Shown here: piece by piece, positions 54,430-63,849 of the stretch
How the letters are laid out: the number at the start of each line of letters is the position of its first letter
Position numbering within the stretch: the first letter of the stretch is position 1
From: Ariolimax columbianus
Lineage: Eukaryota; Mollusca; Gastropoda; Stylommatophora; Arionidae
DNA length: 64,000 bases
Direction of reading: 5' to 3'
Assembly (NCBI GenBank): GCA_036924085.1
Contig: JAVGWX010000005.1
Location: forward strand, 80,178,047 to 80,242,046
Position numbers and translations under genes: made by a program
The notes under the pieces: model-generated
What the model was told of the DNA's origin: nothing
Databases searched by the model: none
Seen by the model: the letters and a program-made list of their open reading frames with translations, nothing else

Positions 54430-54780
54430 AGAATGAGTGCCGAACGGTAACCAGTGAGGAAATGATAAGAACCAGGTTCATGTACATTTCCAGTAACTCG
54501 TATACCAGTGAGAAAATTAAAAGAACCAGGTTCGTGTACCTTCCCAGCAGCTAGTATTCCAGTGAGGAAATTATAAGAACCAGGTTCATGTACATTCCCA
54601 GCAGCTCGTATTCCAGTGAGGAAATTATAAGAACCAGGTTCATGTACATTCCCAGTAGCTCGATTACCAGTGAGGAAATGATAAGAACCAGGTTCATGTA
54701 CCTTCCCAGCAGCTCGTATACCAGTGAGGAAATAAGAACCAGGTTCATGTACATTCCCAGCAGCTCGTATAGAAGCGCCG
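54430..54780 (+). repeat. ~54-bp minisatellite, 6-7 copies
   Basis: ccagtgaggaaattataaga + accaggttcatgtacattcc + cagcagctcgtata, units of 51-54 bases. Confidence 0.93.
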
Positions 54781-55201
54781 ACATTAGAACATGATCGTGG
54801 ATAAGAACCCCATTACATGAAATGTTCAGGGAACATCTTTGTAAGAGCGGGCTCAATTGATTTGTTACAAGCATCCTGTAAAGTGATCATTGCCGGGCGT
54901 GACATTAGGTCTCGTATGGATCGACAACAGGAAACAAGAGCGTATCAGGTTACGAACACAATACCATCGGTGAGAGAGACTAATGCTCTAACAATTGTAC
55001 CAGCCGTAATCTGAGCCGTAAAGCCAGGAAATCAAATGAAAATTACTTTCTCATGTTGCAGAACCCACTTCTCCGAAAGCAGGGAATGAATTAGTATTTA
55101 TTACTCCGGCTTACATTATACGTTTACCCTTTCGTATTATGTATGTGCTTGATTGTGTTTCTTTGTTAATGCGAAATGCCAAACATCGTTTTTGTATTTG
55201 T
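54781..55201. other. Nothing recognised
   Basis: No gene or repeat assigned. Confidence 0.5.
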
Positions 55202-55664
55202 ATATCGCATTCTTCTTCTTCTTCTTCTTCTTCTTCATCGTACACAGTCAGACAGTAACCATTATTTTTTCGAAAAAAGCGGCGGTCATCCTGAGGCTGT
55301 CGACACTGCCTTAGAGCTTGTCTTGTGGTTCCACTGGTGATGGCCACATCTGCTCTCTCTGCCACATCTCCTCGTATGTCGGGCAGTTTTGCAGCAGATG
55401 CTCAGCGGTCATTTTCTCGGTACCACACGGGCATTCGTCGGTACCACCTATCTTCAATTTGTTGAATAGGTGGTACCTCAGTCTATTGTGGCCAGTGCGA
55501 AGTCTGAAGATAATTACCTGCTCTCTTCTGTTCAACTGGTAATAGGCATCGTTTTTGGTGTAGCCGGTATGTTCAGTTTCCCATTTGGTCATGTATCTGG
55601 CTTTAATAAGCCGTTTTGACTCTTCGTGCGTCATACTAGTATCTGTTTGTGGCATATCGCATTC
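55202..55664 (-). mobile_element. RNase H LINE, short 5'-truncated copy with 11-bp TSD
   Basis: atatcgcattc at 55202-55212 and 55654-55664. The ~440-bp insert begins (on +) with the (TTC)n complement of the GAA tail and contains only the ORF2 C-terminus. Confidence 0.94.
55248..55653 (-). pseudogene. LINE ORF2 extreme C-terminus with premature stop
   Basis: Minus-strand frame: PQTDTSMTHEESKRLIKARY, FRLRTGHNRLRYHLFNKLKI and CPCGTEKMTAEHLLQNC (the C-x-C-x8-H-x4-C knuckle), matching the end of 20430-22706. A Tyr codon in the other copies (DKLYGS) is TAA here (55311-55313), ending the frame about 21 codons early; the remaining codons up to the natural TGA at 55248 still match (SVDSLRMTAAFFEKI). 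It carries a small insertion giving YEEMWQREQ where others have YEDQREQ. The piece is too short to hold any enzyme domain, and is useful only as a dated copy of the family. Confidence 0.9.
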
Positions 55665-56329
55665 GATTCTTTACCATCTGCTGCATATTCAACGGTGCAA
55701 ATATCTTTATTATCCTGCCATGTTCACTTTTTGTTCAATCTGCCTTAAACAGAAATGACTCTTATATCAAGTAATAGTTTCAGAATTACATAACAATACA
55801 AATAAATGCATCTAATCCAAATGATGACGAACAATAGACTTTGTACAAGAGTGTCATTCCAACAGCATGTATGTGCTAAGTAATAGTGTAAAGTTGGTCA
55901 CATATTAGACTATCAAGGAAGCAACAATTTGAGTCTGCTATCTCAGAGCAGGCGCCCCCCCCCCCCCCTCCCATATGTACACGGATATAACAACAGAAAT
56001 AAACACAAACAGTAATGTTCTCTTGAGATCAGAAATTAAACACTGCACATGAGTAACATGGCCATCGCAAATTCTTGCAACACGAGATACTCCAGCTAGA
56101 AAAATAAGTATCACTATAAATGTCTTTTTTCAAAGCTAGCGACTACCAAACGTTGCTTAAACCAGACCAACATGCTCAGTATAATTCAACATAATAAGTC
56201 ATTATCATGTGGTATGCCAGTTACCAAAAGAAAAAAATTATCAAAGTATCCATATTTGGAGCATTGGATATGAATAAAAGGAATGTAGTATATTCATCCA
56301 TAGGCATCACGCAGTACACGTATTTATAT
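55665..56329. other. AT-rich, nothing recognised
   Basis: Contains a 14-C run near 55955. Confidence 0.5.
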
Positions 56330-56713
56330 CACTCTCTATCCGGGATCAAGATGCTGAGCAGCGCATGAGCTGCAGTGGTCAGCGACCCATAGCTGACTGC
56401 TAGTGTCAGGGCCAGCGAACCAAAGCTGCCAAGACCCTTTTACACTTCCATGCGGTGATCCTGGATAACAGGCTGCAGTAGGGCAGACTGGCTAAGGAGA
56501 AGGGATCGAAGAGGGAATGCTAACCCGGTATTTTAAAAAATGCTTGCTGAAGTTGGATGTGTTGGACCGAAAGGTGAAAATATCGCAGTCAAGCTGTAAA
56601 CTACGACACAACACATTCCGGTCTGTGGACTACATTCTGCTACTTAAGCCCTTTCAGTGTTTGGTAGTGGGAGATTGAGAATGAACGAAGCCAATCCAAG
56701 CCACTCTCTACCC
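56330..56713 (+). mobile_element. SINE family 2, copy D, with ~12-bp TSD
   Basis: cactctctatcc (56330-56341) and cactctctaccc (56702-56713) match 11/12 around a full-length copy from gggatcaagatgctgagcag to gaatgaacgaagccaatcca. Confidence 0.9.
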
Positions 56714-56899
56714 CTCTCTCTCTTTTCTCTCTCCTTCTCTGGCTTGATCCATGTTTTTCTTGCTCTCTACTCTCCCCACCCTCTCTCTCTGTCTGTTCTT
56801 TAATTCTATATTCTAGTTTATTCTAATCACTGTACATTTCTCTTGGTCTCTTATTGTCTGTCACTCTATCATTGTCTCCAAGTTTCAAACACGTTTTCT

Positions 56900-56945
<46 letters not shown>
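56900..56945 (+). repeat. (CT)n microsatellite
   Basis: About 22 CT units. Confidence 0.95.
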
Positions 56946-56948
<3 letters not shown>

Positions 56949-57429
56949 TTATATACAGGGTTGTCAATAAGTAGGTTGCAAACTGGTATGGGATATCTGA
57001 AAAGTGTGGTAGTAGTTTCTAAAGATGTCATTGAGTAGCAGCAGCATCCAGCTTTGCTATTACTTTATTTAGCAGACATTAGGTGTCGCATGCACGTGCG
57101 CAGGAACGACCAAAAATGGCGTCGGTTCTCATAGAGCGTCTAAAGACCGTTGCGAAAAGGATATTCATATACAGATTCTTCCTGTTAAAACTGTTTGTCG
57201 CGTAAAGTGGTCCGTAACTTGGTCGATACATTTTCTCAAGGACACTCAAAGATTGCTGTTTATGCCCAACCCTCTCGTCCTGTTCCGATTACAACAAAAG
57301 CATCTGTGTGGAGGTGGTGGAGGGGAGGGGGGGTGTATAATTAGAGCAGACTGGCGAAAAGCAGACTGGCGAAGAGCAGACTGGCGAGGTACGATAGACG
57401 TGTATCAACTGCAACAGGGTATCCCCATG
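56946..57429. other. Unrecognised, possible transposon relic
   Basis: Short frames such as SVLIERLKTVAKRIF (57120) and PSRPVPITTKASVWRWW (57270) look like a degraded helix-turn-helix region, but I could not assign them. A 13-14 base unit (gcagactggcga) is triplicated at 57346-57388. Confidence 0.35.
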
Positions 57430-58195
57430 GCTTAGAGCAGTGTTTCCCAACATTTCTGCAAATGCGGACCGTTGAAAATAACAATAAATTTTGCAGACCG
57501 GTGAAAATGTGAAAGAAATTTCACGCAAGTGAAAATATGAAGAAAAAAAAATTCGCAAACCGGTGAAAAGAGGAAACATTTTTCGCGCATAGCACAAACA
57601 GAAACAAAAAGTCGATATTTATATAATATTGTGTGCAAACATTTTTAAAATCTAATATTATCAAATGAAACATCTATACCTGTTTAAAATAGCCAGACAC
57701 CGAGCAGTGAATACAAAAACTAATAATAAAACGTTTCGAGAAAGCAATATTTTATTCAAATAAAGATTGTTCCCAATCTGTTGCTCCTTATTTTATTGGA
57801 CTAGTTGATAACAGTGGCTATAGCCGTGTTTCTGAGAGACTGAGGGCAGCATTGAAATCAATTCTGTTTCTTTCTTTGAATTTGATCATTAACATGTTGA
57901 AAATCTTCGCATGCAAATAGGTAGTGGAAAGAAAATACAATCAACAATCTTATAGCTCTGTAACTATATATATATATATATTGATTGAAAATTCGTTTTC
58001 CAGTAATATCCAAAATCCAAAATTGAGAGAATAGTTGAATTTTCTGTTTGGACACCATAGAAGACAACTCGACCAGGTTTTCTTGTTCACAATTAACTGC
58101 ATATAAGTTTATGTCTTCCATGGAGGGGTTATAAATTTATCGCTGGGCGGCAGGACATTTCTGCGAACCGGCAGTTGGGAAACACTGGCTTAGGG
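57430..58195. mobile_element. Non-autonomous hAT element with TIRs and 8-bp TSD
   Basis: 57438 starts cagtgtttcccaac and 58187 ends gttgggaaacactg, perfect 14-bp inverted ends. Both ends also keep an (a)ccggt/accggc motif slightly inward. Flanks gcttagag (57430-57437) and gcttaggg (58188-58195) match 7/8, the TSD length of hAT transposons. The 750-bp interior is AT-rich with repeated gcaaaccggtgaaaa-like units and no transposase. Confidence 0.88.
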
Positions 58196-58450
58196 TACAT
58201 AATAATGCACGATCGTTTGAATTTTCTGAAAGTGTGCTCATGATGAGTACCTAGACCTATGACTTCTATAGCGCAGGTTTCGTTGCACTGATGAAGCGAT
58301 TAGACAAGTGCATCAGTGTTGTTACAAATTATATTTGTGAAATAAGGAACAATGTAAATGCTTTTCAGCTTTGATTCTCATTTAGCTTTTTTGTCTTTTT
58401 TTATAGTCACTTGTGACGTATCTACTGGCTTGCTTCAGGCACTGTCTCGG

Positions 58451-58458
<8 letters not shown>
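58196..58458. other. Nothing recognised
   Basis: No gene or repeat assigned. Confidence 0.5.

Positions 58459-58500
<42 letters not shown>
58458..58500 (+). repeat. (CT)n microsatellite
   Basis: About 20 CT units, at the uncertain edge of the LTR copy. Confidence 0.95.
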
Positions 58501-58502
<2 letters not shown>

Positions 58503-58936
58503 CCCTTATCTGCACCCTCAACACCCTCTCAAAAACTCGTCCTCACGATTGTATTCTGTGACACTCAGATCCCCTCAGGCCGGTGATCTGGATATAATAC
58601 ATTCAATATATTCAATGTATACTCACGTATGATCACACTCAATCAATATGCTTATACACACACTCTGGAACATTCATCATTCCCTCGGTATCCTTCACAC
58701 ACAACCCACATTCAGATCTCTCCTAGTTGATCTGTACACTCGCTTAACTTTTCAGAACATACATCGTTCACAAGGTGTCCTGCACGTACACCACACATTC
58801 AGATCTCTTCTAGACACAGGGCGCCCAACACCCACCTTATAGAGCGACTGGCCAAGACTCTAAGGCGTATGCTGGTTCAGCAACCCTGTTCTATCTCACT
58901 AACAATCGTAAAACAGCCTAAACAGACTCCTAGCTA

Positions 58937-58993
<57 letters not shown>

Positions 58994-59357
58994 GTCTACT
59001 TGAGTTAAACTTGGTCTAGTATTATATAGTCTCAAGTAGTATCAGAGCTATCCAATCGACCTCTAGGGGATGTCTTGACCCAGCCATCCCCTAGTTGGGA
59101 TCTGCCTCCAGTTAGTTGTTATTGGCACGAATCACTCCTAATTCATGTTACTCAAACGCACCTAGCCTCTATCTTTACTAGACACATTCTTTCCCCCAAC
59201 CCCCTGTTTTCCTTTGTTGACTTAATATCGAGACGGTAAGTGACCTTGGCGTTGTGGCGAGAGTGACCTTGGCACACATTCAGGTACCTTTGTTTCCAGA
59301 GTCGCTGACAACATAACCCCTGCCCTAAACGCTCATGCTCCGGCTGGAACTGTTACA
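58501..59357 (-). mobile_element. Diverged LTR copy, minus strand
   Basis: 59357 is the LTR start on the minus strand (tgtaacagttccagccgg). The order of blocks follows 42965 (+) up to gggcgcc and then 4830-4980 of the first LTR (gcaggacacaatgtgaa, gaggggatttgagtg, ggtgtgttgagg). A TATA box lies at 59022-59028 and a (CT)n tract at 58940-58991. The 3' boundary was not found; no TSD. Confidence 0.78.
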
Positions 59358-59399
59358 CTTTGTTTATGTTGTTGGTGCTCAAAGCTGCTCCCTTTCTTT

Positions 59400-59620
59400 G
59401 GTGTCGGGTTACGGTGGTTCTTCTTATATCACAAGGCGTATTTCAGAAGGTGGGTATGGATATATTATATTATTAGGCTTCCAGGTACGCTCACAACTAT
59501 CGGGATCACAGTGTTGGTCCTCACGCCATGTGCCCGATGTCTGGGACAAAGTCTGTTTCCACGACAGGTAGGATCTTGATCAGTGTATTTCACCTAACCC
59601 TAACGATAATCCTTGTTCTC
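59400..59620 (-). repeat. RepA fragment next to the LTR
   Basis: gggttacggtggttcttctt and ggcgtatttcagaagg match the RepA end, and cttgatcagtgtatttcacc + taaccctaacgat matches its repeated part; the middle is diverged. Confidence 0.6.
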
Positions 59621-59850
59621 TCTCGCGTCATGGAGTTATGTAAATGATGGTGACGATCGTGGAGGTGCAGTGGTCCTATTCTTTCTTCAAAATAAATGTT
59701 TGTGAAATCCATTCGGGAAACTAAATAACAAGCAATAAACAAAGCTGTCCAGTTATGTTCTTTAAGGATAGAATAGGGCGTCAACAAATAGAGCAGCAGA
59801 TTGGGGTGATAAAGAGAGGATGGATATGACCCACTCACAGAAAGAATCCG
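59621..59850. other. Nothing recognised
   Basis: Short unassigned stretch. Confidence 0.5.
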
Positions 59851-59854
59851 GGCA

Positions 59855-60045
59855 AATAACCACACATGCGCTGGATTGGAATCCAAAGGGAAAGAGGTAG
59901 ATGATAAGACTAAGAAACACCTGGCGACGGACGGTCGAGAAGGAAGTCAGTTCAACTCGGGATCTCGTGGACCACACTCAAGAAGACAACACAGAATAGG
60001 AACAGTTCCGGACCAATATTCAAAAGGAAACCAGCTGGATACATG
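59855..60045 (+). pseudogene. LINE polyprotein C-terminal fragment
   Basis: A + frame with stops reads THALDWNPKGKR, then NTWRRTVEKEVSSTRDLVDH, TQEDNTE and a stop, then EQFRTNIQKE. The pattern (A-L-x-W-x-P-x-G-K-R ... T-W-R-R-x-x-x-x-E) is the conserved end of RT-bearing LINE proteins, after the W-L-G-H block. About 60 codons survive, with at least two stop codons, so it is a dead 3' end. The adjoining gatgatgatgatg run at 60042-60056 may be its simple-sequence tail. It is a different lineage from the GAA-tailed RNase H LINE. Confidence 0.65.
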
Positions 60046-60169
60046 ATGATGATGATGTCCTTGGAATACAGTTAAGAACGGGGCGAAGAGCGTTTTAGCG
60101 CTACCAAGAGTCGTGAATACCGATTATTTGTGTATGACTCACGCGCTCTGTGGGCCGTTCAGTTCTAAA

Positions 60170-60640
60170 GAATCGATGTACTGCACTCTGGGCATATCCA
60201 CAAGTGATTGGAATCTCTCACTAAATGATGGCGAAGGGTGTGGATGCTGATACTTCCTATAATCCATTGGCTGAATGCACTCCTTCTTCGTTCTCTGTGG
60301 GCCTACCTCTTCCTGAAACTCGGTTCATTTCAAAGTTATGCAGCTTGTGTATTGTTTATTCTCTATTGCAGTGTCGTCATCCAACACGCGGTCACACATG
60401 TCCATATCCAAAGTGCCGATAACGGATACTTGCGCGGGCATAATACAAGCTCTTTCGTTGCCTGGAACCCCTGCATGACCAGGAAAGTTGATCAATATCT
60501 GCCGCTGGAGGCTTGAGGCCTCTCGATCTATCATCCACTCATTTCCTAACCAGTCCTTTTCTACCGTCTGAAGTAAGGATTGGAAATATGACACGATGAC
60601 TGTCCTTGTTAAATAGGCCTCAGATATCCATCTCATAACT
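60170..60640 (-). pseudogene. RNase H fragment of a second retroelement lineage
   Basis: The minus-strand ORF 60636-60325 includes SSLQRQILINFPGHAGVPGN and ERA, corresponding to the last catalytic block of RNase H (…GHxGxxGNExAD), then SVIGTLDMDMCDRVLDDDTA. Beyond a stop and in other frames, toward 60170, HNFVRDSNHLWICPECS resembles the H-L-W-x-C-P-x-C end of the same protein family. The final Asp of N-E-x-A-D is Cys here and upstream catalytic positions are missing, so it is inactive. The sequence differs clearly from the RNase H of the GAA-tailed LINE (SHCNIQGNEEAD), so it represents another element. Confidence 0.6.
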
Positions 60641-60649
60641 AATCAGATG

Positions 60650-60695
60650 AGAGTGTGTGAGAGAGAGAGAGAGATAGAGAGGGGGGGAGAGAGGA
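60650..60695 (+). repeat. (GA)n-rich tract
   Basis: Short gagaga run with a G7 stretch. Confidence 0.9.
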
Positions 60696-60719
60696 CATCA
60701 CAATTCTGAGTGTTAGCAC

Positions 60720-61020
60720 CATAGCTGAGGAGGAAGACTAACATCTGGTCAGACACAACACAACATCAAGATTTCCACCTCGATTTCCTCGCAGTACTCC
60801 CTGGAAACGGGCTATTTTTCATGGCAGCCAGACTAACGAGGTGGGGGATCGACGTGATCCCCATAGTAGTAAGTGACATGCTAATGAAACCAAGCATCCA
60901 CCTTCATCAGCACGCTCGGGAAGCTAGAGCAGTCCGCCACTAAACGCCCTAATCAGGCTAACAAAAAGTGTAATCCTACTCATTGTGGGATGTTCAACAA
61001 CAGCAGCAGAATAGCTGGCT
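60720..61020 (+). repeat. RepA interspersed repeat
   Basis: agactaacatctggtcagac, acaacacaacatcaaga, tccctggaaacgggctattt, cagactaacgaggtggggga, tcgacgtgatccccatagta, catccaccttcatcagcacg; continues, as at 9400, into ctactcattgtgggatgttc. Confidence 0.82.
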
Positions 61021-61136
61021 AACTGAAGCGCTCTGACATAACTAAAACTGACTGATTGAAAACTTCGTTAAAATATCATAAAACCCCAACAAATAACAAC
61101 ATGGAACTTGACACTGACATATTTCCTGAAATCCCA

Positions 61137-61390
61137 AACGGCTTAGGCTAGTGGTTAAGTGACAAAGTGTTAACCCGAAGGTGTTGGTTTCGATCCTCGT
61201 CACAGCACCGGCCGTTACCCTAGGGAATCAAACTCTTAGAAAATGCAGGAGGAAGCAGACCCTTACATAAAAGCCTTACATGCTGAAGTCGGATGCATTT
61301 TGCCGACAGGCGCAAAATAAAAACATAGTACAACGCAACCGCCTTGGGGAATAGACAAATAAGGTGAATGAAAAAAACAAAAACAAACAA
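61137..61390 (+). mobile_element. SINE family 1, near full length
   Basis: ggcttaggctagtggttaag, B box ggtttcgatcc, caccggccgttaccctaggg, gaggaagcagacccttacat, gctgaagtcggatgcat, ccgacaggcgcaaaataaaa and an A-rich tail. No clear TSD. Confidence 0.92.
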
Positions 61391-61655
61391 ATGGCAGTAA
61401 TTGTAATTCCACACTGCTGACTAGCCCTCAGACTCTCCGATTTCCTGCCCGCCTGTGGATGTGTGTGACTAAGCAGAGAGTCCACAGACTAACCATAGCT
61501 CGTTCCTTCACTCGAGACATCCAGGAATAGGCGAATCAGGAACGCCAGCTGTGTTCTGTTAGATTGGTACGTATCGAGCACATTTTATTTCTGTTTTAGC
61601 AGCTGATGTTTAATTGATTTTCGTGACGCTAAAATGAGCGCAAAGCTAACCGATT
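61391..61655. other. Nothing recognised
   Basis: Short unassigned stretch. Confidence 0.5.
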
Positions 61656-61659
61656 GCTC

Positions 61660-61795
61660 GGCGAACTGTGGTTTCTCTCAAGATTATTCGTATACTAAAC
61701 GAGGGCTTGTAGAACTGTAGTTTCTCTCAAGATTATTCGTATACTAACCGATGGCTTGGAGAACTGTGGTTTCTATCAAGATTATACGCATTTTC
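61660..61795 (+). repeat. ~57-bp repeat, 2.5 copies
   Basis: gaactgtagtttctctcaag + attattcgtatactaa, three times with small differences. Confidence 0.9.
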
Positions 61796-61876
61796 TCTCC
61801 AGGTGAAGCGTAAGGCCATCCCTACGGCTGACCATTACATGACGTATGTATCTGAGTTGTTGCTGTGTAGGTTGAT

Positions 61877-63849
61877 ATCCAAATGGATACAGGCCTATCA
61901 GCCTACTGAGCTGTGCCGGCAAACTCATGGAACGTATGATAAACACCAGACTGATGTGGCATCTGGAAGAAAAACGCATACTAATTCCACAGCAAGCAGG
62001 CTTTAGACAGCACAGATCCACTGAGGATCAGGTCATCCTCAAAGCCCAGGAAATAGAAGATGCCTACCGGGAACAGAAACACACAGTGGCGGTTTGGGTG
62101 GACCTGGAAAAGGCATTTGACAAAGTCAAGCTAAGAAGAAGTGAAGTGTGTGGGAAAATGTACAAGTGGATCAACCACTACCTCAAAAACAGAACGGCCA
62201 GAGTTCAAGTACAAGGGCAGATGAGCAAAAAGGTGACACTTGAGCAGGGAGTACCCGAAGAAGGAGTACTGTCACCCACACTCTTCCTGGTGTATATAAA
62301 TGACATTACAGAGAATATACCAAGAAGAGTCCACAGCTCAATGTTTGCAGACGATCTGGCTATGTGAACCTCTGAAAAGAATCTCACCATAGCAAGAAAT
62401 CGGATGCAGCAGGCCCTAACATCGCTGGAAGAGTGGGCGAATTCATGGCTGGTCAAAATAAACGAGGAAAAAACATGTACAATATTCTCACTATCAATCA
62501 AACCCCAAAACACGAAATTAAGTCTAAACGGCAAATACCTGCAGCCAAACGACAACCCAAACTACCTGGGAGTCACATTTGATCGGCGCATGACATGGAA
62601 AAGTCAGATCGAGAGAAACCGAATTAGAGCCAGAGAAAGAATGGCAATCATGAGGAAACTTGCTGGCACAAGCTGGGGAGCAGACGAAAGCACACTAAAG
62701 AAACTGTACACTGGAAGAGTGAGACCAGTTCTCGAGTATGGCATTGCGGCATGGACAACAGCAGCAAAGGCGAACTTCGATAAAGTTAGCAAACTTCAAA
62801 ACCAAGCCATGAGAGTTATAACAGGAGGCATGAAGTCAATGCCAATTGTAGAACTTGAAAAGATGACAAAACTGCAATCCATGGCCGACAGAAGACTGCA
62901 GAGCCCAGCTGCAATCAGAGAAACTCAGAAGACTGACTGACCATCCAATGCACCAGAGACTAAACAATTTCGGAAGTGGGAAACTAAAGCGAAGAAACTT
63001 TGCAGAAATAGCCAAAGCAAAGTTGCACGAAAACCCCATGAACGCACTAACAACACCAAAGCCCATCCCTACTGTACGAAAACCTATCTGGAGGCAGCAT
63101 ATATTTCCAGAGGTGGTAGAAAATATACCAGGTATTAGAAACAAAAACTGCCAGTCTGAAAAAGAAAGAAGAGATACTACCCTGAGTTACATAACGAAAA
63201 ACTACCCAAGCATGGACTGGACCCATGCATACACCGACGGTTCCGTAACAAATACAACACAGTACGGAGGGGCAGGAGCATTCCTGAGCCTACCAAATGG
63301 CAGACAAATAACACTGTCATTCGCTACTGGAAAATACACAAGCAGTTTCAGAGCGGAGGCAGAGGCACTGAGAGCAGCAGTGAAATAAATGGTGACAGGT
63401 AAAAGGAATGAAAGCCACATAGTCCTGCTTACAGATGCACTGGCCGTAGTCACAGCACTGAAAAGCCAGAAAAATACTGAACTTAATGATTTAAGAGCAG
63501 TACTCTGTCAACTATGCCAGCAGGCCGCACCAAAAAGGGTAGTGGTGCAGTGGGTTCCATCTCACTGCAACATCCAAGACAACGAGGAGGCAGACAGACT
63601 GGCAAAAGAAGGTGCAAAACTACCACAACCTGATACTATAGTATGACAAACGAAGAGTTGAAACGGCTCATTAGAGCTAGATATATGACCAAATGGGAAA
63701 CCGAACATACTGGCTACACCAAAAACGATGCCTATTACCAGTTGAACAGAAAAGAGCAGGTCGTGGTCTTCAGACTTCGCACTGGCCACAATAGACTAAG
63801 GTACCACCTATTCAACAAATTGAAGATAGGTGGCACCGACGAATGCCCG
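61877..63849 (+). mobile_element. RNase H LINE copy lacking its 3' end
   Basis: Matches 20530-22540 of the intact copy and stops abruptly at gaatgcccg|ttctcatcc (63849/63850), before the knuckle, 3' end and GAA tail. No TSD found. Confidence 0.9.
61877..63849 (+). pseudogene. LINE ORF2 (RT + RNase H) with multiple lesions
   Basis: RT begins at GYRPISLLSC; VDLEKAFDKV is followed by a 21-bp deletion (7 residues, between agtc repeats). GVPEEGVLSP replaces the usual GVPQGGVLSP, FADDLAM is followed by TGA (62365-62367; Trp in the intact copy), and a 3-base deletion occurs near 62473. A 2-base deletion near 62892 shifts the frame. RNase H is readable (TDGSVTNTTQYGGAG, RAEAEALRAA, LLTDALAVV, EEADRLAKEGA) but carries TAA at 63386-63388 and a further frameshift near 63635. 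Catalytic FADD and the RNase H acids are kept as sequence, so decay is recent. The end of the protein is missing because the element is broken at 63849. Confidence 0.92.

Noticed and set aside
56946..57429. A further mariner or other DNA transposon
   Set aside because: Suggestive helix-turn-helix-like fragments, but no matching inverted repeat or catalytic motif was found.
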